A DNA stretch of 64,000 nt. It comes from Halocaridina rubra. Taxonomy: Eukaryota; Arthropoda; Malacostraca; Decapoda; Atyidae. The stretch spans positions 80,001-144,000 of the forward strand of contig JAXCGZ010003832.1 in assembly GCA_037179515.1 (NCBI GenBank). Direction: 5' to 3'. Below are positions 56,373 to 64,000 of the stretch, piece after piece; the stretch's first letter is position 1, and each line of letters opens with the position of its first letter. A program made the translations under genes and the position numbers. The notes under the pieces were generated by a model. The model did no database searches, had not been told where the DNA came from, and was given only the letters and a program-made list of their open reading frames with translations.

Positions 56373-56905
56373 TTAGTTGTGTTGAAGTGCATGCATGTTC
56401 AGAGTCGACCTTTGATTGGCACGATAGGGGCAAAACAGGCGCGCGTAAGGCTTTTCGCCTGTATATATGTGGATGTGCATTTGAAAGTTGCTTTTTTGCA
56501 TGGTTCTCATGGGACAATATGGATACCAGAACAGCCTTTCGCCAGTGTGATATCGGATGTGCCTGACTACCTTACTCCTGCACTGAGCGCGGAAAGGACA
56601 GAGCGGACAAACAAAATATTTAAGACAGGTTGTATGAACGTCTTGATATGTCAAGCATGCCAAGCTCTCGGTGTCAGAACTCCTTTGGTGTCCCAAGCTC
56701 ACCATGTCAGAACTGCCTTGGTATACCATGCTCCCTTTGTCAGAACTGCTTGGGTATGCCAAGCTCTCTGTCCCCCAGCACTGTTAAGGTATGCCAAACT
56801 TCCCAAGTCATTACTTGAAAACTATCTTTTCTCGTGTTTTTGAATTATGAAGAGACTCTAGCACTTTAGGTATTCCAATGTCCAGTTTTCAGTGTTTGTA
56901 CCAAC
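56373..56905 (-). pseudogene. Decayed zinc-finger terminal exon, - array no. 6
   Basis: A duplicate of the exon at 54296-54832. The acceptor is still good (T-run then CGCAG|GTT at 56905), and it starts VGTNTENWTLEYLKC, but an in-frame TAG follows at codon 16 (56860-56858) and indels shift the frame. In the finger region finger 1 keeps its ligands (CPLC...HIRYH). Finger 2 has lost its first Cys (to Tyr, WYPYC) and last His (to Tyr, HIHIY), and finger 3 its first Cys (to Arg, ARLFC). Repeats of the 12-residue type (SSDKGSMVYQG, SSDMVSLGHQR) remain. It is probably non-functional, although splicing to it would still give a truncated protein without fingers. Confidence 0.85.
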
Positions 56906-57837
56906 CTGCGAAAAAAAAACCATATCGTTTAGCCATTTATCTAAAGTCTTGAGTTCAAGATTATTGAAATATTGTTAATACTTTATTAAAAGTTGCAACA
57001 CAGTATGCACTATTCTCGTCTCTATGTATATAATTAGTACACCTGAAGCTTTTTTTTTTTTTGCCTTTTGAATAGAGTTTGGTGGAAACACACAATGTAC
57101 ATGTGCGTATGTGTAATGTGTGCACGAGAGAGAGCATTCATGGGGTCTGTGTGATTGTTGTTTGGGCCTATGCATATCCATCCTTTTCTGGACAGCGAGG
57201 ATGTATGATGATGTGATGACAAACAAATCTTTCTCTTCAAATCCTTCACATCCCAGCCTGGGAAAACGCTCAGGATGGCTGACAACTGCAGTCTCGACTT
57301 GACATTCTTAGCATCTTGGCCTTTCACAGAATCACAGTAGTCTCCTTGGTCTTGCTATGCCCTGTTAGGCAATCAGGTAGTTTTTATTTACTCTATAAAG
57401 GCGGATGTATACGTGAATGGACGAATTTGAAATTTACATAAATATCTAAATGTACTTAGCAGAACTTAAGCATAAAACGAATTGTATAATTTATGATATC
57501 ACTTCGTATTCATGTAAAGGGTTAAATGTACAAGGAAACTTGAAAAAACTCGTTCTTCATCTTTATTATATGTATAATAAACAAAATTATTTGCATAAAA
57601 CTGTACAAACATTGTTAGTCGAGTTCTTATATCTATAGGAAAGTTACATTTGCAATGTAGGTTTGTTTTATACAGAAAATACTACTTAAGATATTTAATG
57701 GATTATTTGATAGTCTCCTTTTATAACTCTTTCACAGGAGTTAATTGTCCTTGTATATTAAACTATTTTTAATGAATATTATTGTCAGTAAAATTTAAGG
57801 GTACTAGGTATGTCTCTTAAAGATTCTTTTGTAAACA

Positions 57838-58158
57838 TTAAAATGTATTTCTTGGCTGATGAGTGAGCATGTGACTATTCAAGTTTGATTTCTGCGATGA
57901 CCTATAGGGGCACAAATGACACACGTACGGCTTTTCTCCCGTATGCGTACGTACGTGGGATTTTATGTTATTTTCTTGAGTGGCCCTGAAAGGACATAAC
58001 GGGCAGGCGTAAGGTTTCTCTCCCGTGTGCGTATGAACGTGGCGCATGAGATTGGTTGTCTTGTTCGTGGTGTAGTTGCAGAAGGAGCACTTATGCTGTT
58101 TGCCCGGCAGACCACTTTTTCTGTGCTGTGTTGTTCCCGACCAGCTACTCTTCATGAC
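57838..58158 (-). CDS. C2H2 zinc-finger alternative 3' terminal exon, - array no. 7
   Basis: A 106-residue module opened in phase 0 after CCACCAACAG with GTC (VMKSSWSGTTQHRKSGLPGK). A short basic linker leads to three intact fingers (CSFC, CPLC, CHLC) with two TGEKPY linkers and the tail QPRNTF. Helices NKTTNLMR, QENNIKS and QKSNLNS again have Asn at helix position 3. The open frame extends through the acceptor upstream, but that part includes hydrophobic intron translation without motifs. Confidence 0.9.
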   Translation of the reverse strand, partial: VMKSSWSGTTQHRKSGLPGKQHKCSFCNYTTNKTTNLMRHVHTHTGEKPYACPLCPFRATQENNIKSHVRTHTGEKPYVCHLCPYRSSQKSNLNSHMLTHQPRNTF

Positions 58159-58512
58159 CTGTTGGTGGGTAGGGGTCCATCTTAATATCTCTTTGATATG
58201 GAAAACAAATGAAAAATATAACCTAAGTACATATATATACAGCTGCAAGAATGTCTACACATACAGCCTACTCTCTGAACTGTATATAAGGGTTACTGCA
58301 TTTGAGGTTGCTTACACTTGCATTCAGTCCTTTGGAAATTTATGGTCTCATATACATATGCTGTGCCAATAATCTGGACTTTAGATAAAGAATGATGAGG
58401 TATCAAGTAAACTTTTACTGAAATTTCTCAAGACCCTGCTCACCTGTAATGTGTTAGGAACACAAAATTATAACAGTTATCTAATATATATATAATATAT
58501 TTTCTAAGTGTT

Positions 58513-58956
58513 TTAAAAATCAGGTACTTTATGCTTTTTCGTCATATGAGTGTTCAAGTTAGATTTCTGAGCCGAACGGAAACCGCACAGGGTACATGCA
58601 AACGGTCTTTCCCCAGTGTGTTTGCGGGTATGATAAGTGAGGTTATTGCTGTACGCTGTAGTGTAGGGACAGAATCTGCAAGCGAAAGGCCTTTCTCCAG
58701 TGTGTGATCGCATGTGCTGCTTCAGCCTGGCAGACGTGGTACCAGAGTAATTGCAGTATGGACACTTAAACAAAGGTGCTCCGGATCTGCATGTGTGTGT
58801 CCTGTAGACTTCGAAATCAGGAGTGACGAAAGTACACAATCCACAGTGATAGAAGTTGGTACTTAAGTCTGCGGTTCTTGAGTTCGCTTGTGCCCCATCT
58901 TTTGTCCTATTGCCTCCATTATTCTCAGTCATCCACTCTGGTGAGGTCGACATCAT
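58513..58956 (-). CDS. C2H2 zinc-finger alternative 3' terminal exon, - array no. 8 (three fingers plus a degenerate one)
   Basis: A 147-residue module opened in phase 0 after CCTATTTGACAG with ATG (MMSTSPEWMTENNGGNRTKD). The first zinc-like unit, CGLC...YRTHTC, lacks the normal H-x3-H spacing and is probably degenerate. It is followed by three good fingers: CPYC...HMRSH, CRFC...HTRKH and CTLC...HMTKKH, the last with H-x4-H spacing. Linkers are TGERPFA twice. The exon starts with ATG after a clear acceptor; as for two other exons, the ATG is likely an internal codon of the spliced product. Confidence 0.9.
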   Translation of the reverse strand: MMSTSPEWMTENNGGNRTKDGAQANSRTADLSTNFYHCGLCTFVTPDFEVYRTHTCRSGAPLFKCPYCNYSGTTSARLKQHMRSHTGERPFACRFCPYTTAYSNNLTYHTRKHTGERPFACTLCGFRSAQKSNLNTHMTKKHKVPDF

Positions 58957-59585
58957 CTGTCAAATAGGTCAAATTTAATTGTATGGTCACAAGGACACTT
59001 ATCAATACTTTTTCATTTGCGTGCAAATATTTTTTATTCTGTTCAGAGCACTAAGACCTTAAATAGCAAAGTGTCATAGGATACATACATACATACGTAC
59101 ACATACAGTGACCGTAATCCCTTCCTAAGGAGGGCGGCCGTGTCATAGCACATACATTCATCTCAAGTTAAATGTACCTTAGTTACTCCTTTTATCTAAC
59201 TGGGAAGCAATGAGTCAATCGTATTAGACGCAGAGATAATTTAAATTTAATTCTCAGACAAATATATGCAATACTACAACTGAGGGTCTGTTGGACTTGA
59301 ATAGGACTGGCTAGGACACTTCGATGTTAAGTCTTCCTTCGAGTAAGGTTCTTTTTTTATAAGTGAACATCTACACCAAATAATATGGATGTAATTCTTA
59401 CATATCTCTTTACTATCCCTTCACATATGACAAGTCACAACACTCCCATCTTTGTATCTCTTTGCTTTCTTTCACGTATAATCGTTTTATTTCTGCCTTG
59501 TCATTAAGATGCTACTTGTTTTACATGTATAAATTTCATACTTTAAAACATTCAAAATACCAACATAACATCTCCAGTGACAAAT

Positions 59586-59757
59586 GGGGGGCTGCCGTTG
59601 TGCATCTGTTAGAGCAATCGACATGAGGAGTGACAAATCCGCAGTCGAGCCAACTGGGCGTCAGGAAGGCATCCAGCCATAGTTCCCCAGCTTCACCAGT
59701 CTGTGTCCACCTCCATCTGAATGGAGATTGATAGCGACACATAACACGGCAAACGAC
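59586..59757 (+). repeat. SINE-1, + strand, full-length-like
   Basis: GGGGGGCTGCCGTTGTGCAT head, GCAGTCGAGCC B-box-like, CATCTGAATGGAGATTGATA and GACACATAACACGGC tail. Confidence 0.8.
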
Positions 59758-59879
59758 ATTACTCACGCTGTGGTAAAGGAAACCAGGAATATGCAATTCT
59801 CATTTTATTGTTCATAACCTACAAATCTATACAAAGATGTAGCTATATCTATATACATGAGTCATTTTTCCCTTATAAG

Positions 59880-60045
59880 GGGAGTGACTGAGCCTAAACA
59901 AAATGCTCTGACCCTGAGGAAGAGGCGCCAAAGTACTTCTGCTGTGTTCCCCTGCATGTCGTAAGAATCGACTAAATGGGGCAGAGCGAGGGGACTGGGA
60001 ATCCTCTCCTCTGAATTTTCACTTCTCAAAGAGTCAGAGTAAAGA
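59880..60045 (+). repeat. Dispersed repeat shared with the left edge and 61.2 kb
   Basis: GTGTTCCCCTGCATGTCGTA, CGACTAAATGGGGCAGAGCG and CTCAAAGAGTCAGAGTA match 125-330 and, less well, 425-625 and 61200-61335. Confidence 0.55.
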
Positions 60046-60532
60046 TGTAACTAGATCTTTTTTTTTAATCAAGAACTTCTCAACATAAACATTTTAATTT
60101 CATAAACAAAAAGTGTAATGGAAAATCAATACATCACGGCAAGCTGCAACTCCCAGTACTGTATATTCAAGTTTTGTTTTACATAAGCGTATATAATAAT
60201 ACAAGTTCCTCACTGTATTTTTAAAACATTATTACATATCTGTTATGTCTCCTCTGAGTCACCTGTAGCGATGAAACTACTAAATTACTCTATCCTGCAT
60301 ATCTTCATTTATATCACATAAATATAAATTAAGACTGTTGTCCTTTTTCAAAACTTAATCTTTTTCATATTGTGCACCATATGCCTACATCAACACCAAA
60401 TATTCTTGGATATTTGTTACAGATCTCTTATTATTCCTTCACATCTGACAAATCACAACACTCCATCTCTACATTTTATTTATTTTTTTATTATTTTGGG
60501 CCTGTCCTGGTGTAACACTCGTAAAAAAAACA

Positions 60533-60610
60533 TTCAGCATTAATTCCCAGCTCCAACTTGTCTGTATACACCCCCACTCAAATGGAGATTAATAGACACA
60601 TAAAAAACAA
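60533..60610 (+). repeat. SINE-1 3' fragment, + strand
   Basis: AGCATTAATTCCCAGCTCCA and ACTCAAATGGAGATTAATAG. Confidence 0.65.
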
Positions 60611-60624
60611 CAACATACTCATAA

Positions 60625-61041
60625 TCAGCCTTTATGTATCAACATGTGGCTATTCAGGTTACTTTTCGTTGCGCAACGATACGGGCAAAACGAGCACACA
60701 AATGGTTTCTCGCCTGTGTGAGTACGAATGTGGACCTTCAACATGCTCTTATGTGAAGCGCTGTAACTACAATAGTTACATGAAAATGGTCTGACCCCCA
60801 TGTGAACATTAACATGTTCTTGTAGACTATACCTCCTCTTTGTTTTAAAGGGGCAGAATTGGCACGAGTACCATTTTTTATTAGAGCCAGATGTCGTGGC
60901 GGACAAATCGTTGCTCTCTTCCTCAGTACTGGAGGCATTTTGGAAGCCCTGGCATTCCATTCGTAAAATTCGAGAGTTATCATGCCAGTCTTCTCCAGAA
61001 GTCCTGCTTGCAGCCCAAGGGTAGTTTGTTTCAGCAGTCAT
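60625..61041 (-). CDS. C2H2 zinc-finger alternative 3' terminal exon, - array no. 9
   Basis: A 138-residue module opened in phase 0 after GACCTTCTCAACAG with ATG (MTAETNYPWAASRTSGEDWH). The linker of about 59 residues is acidic and Ser-rich. Three fingers follow: CQFC...HVNVH, CNYC...HIRTH and CSFC...HMLIH, with the non-standard first linker MGVRPFS, then TGEKPFV, ending KG. The junction is shared with 42064-42462 (CTCAACAG|ATGACTGCTG), and both also have a non-TGEKP first linker starting with Met, so they are likely sister exons separated by about 18 kb. Confidence 0.9.
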   Translation of the reverse strand: MTAETNYPWAASRTSGEDWHDNSRILRMECQGFQNASSTEEESNDLSATTSGSNKKWYSCQFCPFKTKRRYSLQEHVNVHMGVRPFSCNYCSYSASHKSMLKVHIRTHTGEKPFVCSFCPYRCATKSNLNSHMLIHKG

Positions 61042-61199
61042 CTGTTGAGAAGGTCAGATTTTAGGAGACTATAGTTTCAATATGTAATTAGAGTAAATAG
61101 CATTTTCCAAGCAGTTGGTTAGACAAGCAAAAGGTTTCCACGCATTAAAATTTAGGAAACTCATCTCTTCATCTTTCGAAGGTGTTAGTCTAATTAAAT

Positions 61200-61335
61200 A
61201 TCTACATGTCATAAGTCAACTAGATGAGGCACAGCAAGGGAACTAGATATTCCCTCATATTTATTATCCTGCCACTTCGAATAAAGGTTTGTGCTCTGGC
61301 TCAGCCGCCCTTCTTAGAAGGAGGATTATTGTTTC
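61200..61335 (+). repeat. Dispersed repeat fragment
   Basis: CATAAGTCAACTAGATGAGG and AGCAAGGGAACTAG resemble 125-330 and 59880-60045. Confidence 0.45.
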
Positions 61336-61574
61336 TGTATATAGATAAACAGTTACCTATAGTAATTTCATCTTTTTCTTGCATTTTACTGACTAATTTC
61401 TTACTTCTGATGTGCATAAGGTCTGGTATCCACCCATAGTGTGTCCCGCCAATTTATTTTGAAACTATGTCCAATTTAGCATGTAATGCATTATTTCATT
61501 GATTTTTCTTTATATGATCATTACTGAGCATAAGATACGCATCTCAGATTAGTCTAAATAGGTCCTACAATAAT

Positions 61575-61775
61575 GTTGCTGTTAACCTTTATTTGATTGG
61601 GGGTGGATACAGATAGGTTGCACCTTAGGAAGTTAAAGCTGAATTCATTTCCTAATACCCCTTAATATAGCTGGACAAATACCTTTATTTGATTGGGGGT
61701 GGATACAGATAGGTTGCACCTTAGGAAGTTAAAGCTGAATTCACTTCCTAATACCCATTAATATAGCTGGACAAA
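61575..61775 (-). repeat. Tandem duplication of about 97 bases in a SINE-1-derived segment
   Basis: ACCTTTATTTGATTGGGGGT ... GCTGGACAAAT occurs twice in direct order with two base differences. The unit resembles the SINE-1 body in reverse. Confidence 0.8.
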
Positions 61776-62181
61776 TAGCTGTTTACATAAACTGTTTCAC
61801 CTCCAATTATATTTTCTATAAAACAAATAAAAATTTAGTTACAATTGTGGTCATAATGCTTTCCTTAGCAAGATATGACTTGTTATTTGGAGAAAATTTT
61901 CGTTTTTACGAAGAAAAATCCCAAACATACCGTCACTGATTATAGTATGTTCATTCAGACAATTCATATTATAAGCCAAGCAACAAACCCAGCTGGAAAC
62001 TTCAGTGACTATAAACTACACCTCTGTAGTAATACAAAAGATACTGGTCAATATTCACATTCTGAGGTTATCAGTATTTTTCAAGTTAATATTTCCTCAT
62101 ACACATTTTTTGATAGTTGTTGCAATAATAAAAAACATTAGAAGATTAGACAATCATCCGGGGAATTGGCAATAATGAGAT

Positions 62182-62607
62182 TTATTTCTCTTCTCTGTGC
62201 GTCAATATGTGTTTATTCAGAGAAACTTCATCGGGGGCACGGTAAGAGCATGTGGAGCACGCAAAAGGCAGAGATACGTGTCTTCGAATATGCCTTCTCA
62301 GGAGGTTCTTACTGCTTGAAGTAAGTGGGCAGAAGGGACATTTGAATTTCTGATTGTCTATGGTCCCAATCTCCGATATATTTTTATTGCTCTCTTGTTT
62401 GATGTTCTTTAGTAACTGGGGGAGATTTATCGACGAAGATCCATACGAACTGACGTGTACATGGAGTGAAACGTGTTGCCTCAGTTCGTGCGAATTTTCC
62501 ATTACACACGAGCAATGAGGGCACTTGAACTCATCACTGATGGAGCTTACGGGCCGTCTTTGTCCTTGCATCGAGTTTCCAACACCACTCGGGCATGTCT
62601 TCGCCAC
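62182..62607 (-). CDS. C2H2 zinc-finger alternative 3' terminal exon, - array no. 10 (split fingers)
   Basis: A 141-residue module opened in phase 0 after TCTGTCTACAG with GTG (VAKTCPSGVGNSMQGQRRPV). Finger 1 (CPHC...HVSLH) is separated by about 40 residues (LPQLLKNIKQESNKN and more) from fingers 2 (CPFC...HIRRH) and 3 (CSTC...HILTH). Fingers 2 and 3 are joined by the short VSLPFA instead of TGEKPxx. It is therefore the most diverged exon of the array and the first one a transcript from the right would meet. Ends REEK. The GTG first codon argues against independent initiation. Confidence 0.88.
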   Translation of the reverse strand: MAKTCPSGVGNSMQGQRRPVSSISDEFKCPHCSCVMENSHELRQHVSLHVHVSSYGSSSINLPQLLKNIKQESNKNISEIGTIDNQKFKCPFCPLTSSSKNLLRRHIRRHVSLPFACSTCSYRAPDEVSLNKHILTHREEK

Positions 62608-63193
62608 CTGTAGACAGAGGCGGAATTTTTATTGACATCATCATGGCCACTGATCACACTCGAAAAAACATAGGCATTCTTTAATGTGAATACAATATTC
62701 TTAATCAGAAATGTAGACCAAAATACTTAATGTAACGCATTTTTGAATGTTTTACAGAGTTTTCTTTAATGAATAAGTTACGTACTAACTTTGAACATTA
62801 AATTGTATTCTTACTGCGTTTGTAACATTTTTAACAGATATGTGAACCATACTTCTAAAGGTCATTTTTAATTATATACTGTACAAAGTTTTCTATGGTA
62901 AATAATAATTTAAGTCTTGACATCAATGTTACATACTCTTATAAACAATTACCATAAAACACAAAAATATTTCTAAAATATATTTGATTTCTTACATGGT
63001 GGACTGTTTAACCTAAAGAGAATTATAACTGAAAATCAAATAACTATGACATGGAAAATACGTATTTTTCATTTTCTTTTCATGCAACAATACCAGTACT
63101 GCAGTACTGAGTTGTAGCATTTTGCATAATTTTATTCATTTTCTAGCTGGGCTTCTTCCTTGGCTTATAATAATAATAATAATAATAATGATC
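62608..63193. other. Upstream side of the last - array exon
   Basis: AT-rich; should be intron if the common exons lie to the right. A (TAA)n run is at about 63167-63189. No exon is seen. Confidence 0.5.
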
Positions 63194-63385
63194 CAGCTTT
63201 ACTTCACGGATTCCTTTTTTATTAAAGACTAGGATGGTGTCTTCTTTCAAAGAACTGATTTTGGCCAGAGTGACCATCGCCTCGAGTGAACGCCCTATCT
63301 AACTTCAGACCGTGGCTGGTCTCGACCAGATGACCTGACGAATCAGAGTCGAGAGCATTACCAACCTGGCCACAGCAGCCACAAT
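63194..63385 (-). repeat. SINE-2, - strand
   Basis: TTTACTTCACGGATTCC, GAGTGAACGCCC and ACCAACCTGGCCACAGCAGCC are the reverse of SINE-2. Confidence 0.75.
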
Positions 63386-63403
63386 AATAATAATAATAAT
63401 ACT

Positions 63404-63725
63404 TGGGGTCCTCGGTTTACGATGTCCTTGAGTTGCAATGTTTCGTGGTTACAACACATCTGTAAATTATTTTGTTTCTTTTTTGAAAATTTTTGGCCTG
63501 TATTACGTCTCCCAAATGTAAAACAGGTTCTTCTGATGGGAGTGCTTTGAAGAAAAGGAAAGCCATCATCATGAAAGTCAAATTAGAAATAGTGTAATGT
63601 TGGAAAAGGAGAAACTGTACTATTGCATTAGCCTATATGCATATTTAGGTGTGTTCCGACTTACACTGAAATTCGGGTTACATCATGTTTCAGGAACGGA
63701 ACTGATGTAAGTCAAGAACCCCCCC
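63404..63725 (+). mobile_element. MITE-C, + strand
   Basis: GGGGTCCTCGGTTTACGATG to GATGTAAGTCAAGAACCCCC; internal words SSDGSALKKRKAIIM mark the decayed Tigger N-terminus. Confidence 0.8.
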
Positions 63726-63957
63726 GTAATAATAATAATAATAGTAAACTGATGCCATGTGCCTATAATGCCAGGAGAATGGTCACAACTGAACTAAAAT
63801 GAGAGAGCGGCAAAACCATTTTTCATTGCTTTGAATGATCATATTAATTAACTTTTCCTTCTCCTTGGGGATAACTACAATTTATCAACTAAGTACAAAT
63901 TCTAATTATATACGTTCAGTTAATTAAATGAATTCATCTTTGCACTCATTTTCATTA

Positions 63958-64000
63958 TGGGGACCACGGTAGCGGAGTGGTTAGAGCCCTCAACTCAGGA
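63958..64000 (+). repeat. SINE-1 head, runs off the window
   Basis: GGGGACCACGGTAGCGGAGT followed by GGTTAGAGCCCTCAACTCAG. Confidence 0.75.

Larger units (their letters stand above)
54296..57645. repeat. Tandem segmental duplication containing an intact and a decayed zinc-finger exon
   Basis: Unit 1 (about 54296-56250) and unit 2 (about 56373-57645) match in order: the exon, the CTTCACATCCCAGC and GACATTCTTAGCA block, TGCTATGCCCTGT(C/T)AGGCAATC, and a far end with CATCTTTATTAT and GTTGAGTTCTT/GTCGAGTTCTT. Unit 2 is shortened. Confidence 0.8.
58957..60624. other. Spacer between - array exons 8 and 9
   Basis: Contains a SINE-1 (59586-59757), a copy of the repeat also seen at the left edge (59880-60045) and a SINE-1 tail fragment (60533-60610). 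The part 60420-60530 shares words with the region just before the LINE at 21590-21690 and with LINE 3' ends (GTCCTGGTGTAACACTCGTA). Confidence 0.55.

Overview
This window looks like nuclear DNA from a crustacean, most probably a decapod. That is inferred from the AT-rich, intron-rich layout, the very high load of (TA)n, (GA)n and (TAA)n microsatellites, the many degraded LINEs, tRNA-derived SINEs and Tigger/pogo-like transposons, and the style of the zinc-finger exons. The species cannot be fixed by reading alone.

The backbone is fifteen single-exon C2H2 zinc-finger cassettes. Each begins directly after a 3' splice acceptor (CAG) in phase 0 and runs to its own stop codon, usually with three fingers and no convincing start of its own. 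Five lie on the + strand (755-16100) and ten on the - strand (37176-62607); one of the ten, at 56373-56905, is a decayed pseudo-exon. This is the architecture of alternative 3'-terminal exons of a BTB-zinc-finger locus such as longitudinals lacking (lola), or of mod(mdg4). Shared 5' exons with the BTB domain are not in the window. They would lie to the left for the + array and to the right for the - array, or a single set would have to reach both arrays by trans-splicing. The two arrays also differ at the junction: + exons start with Asp/Glu (GA), - exons with Val or Met (one with Leu).

Between the arrays lies a second gene on the - strand (18886-35334): six exons whose phases all match, giving a 406-residue secreted protein that I recognise as a C16orf89-like (DUF4735) protein. 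Its introns hold a Jockey-like LINE (about 21.7-24.5 kb), a CR1-like LINE (26.8-29.6 kb) and many SINEs.

Repeats fill most of the remainder: four tRNA-derived SINE-like families (SINE-1 to SINE-4), three or four LINE lineages, a palindromic pair of Tigger elements (11.2-13.9 kb), terminal-inverted-repeat MITEs (37.7 kb, 52.3 kb, and a dispersed 320-bp family), four copies of a (TA)n-flanked element carrying internal satellites (44.4-50.5 kb), and several minisatellites. A tandem segmental duplication (about 54.3-57.6 kb) produced the pseudo-exon. Family names SINE-1, MITE-C, Element-D and so on are my own labels.
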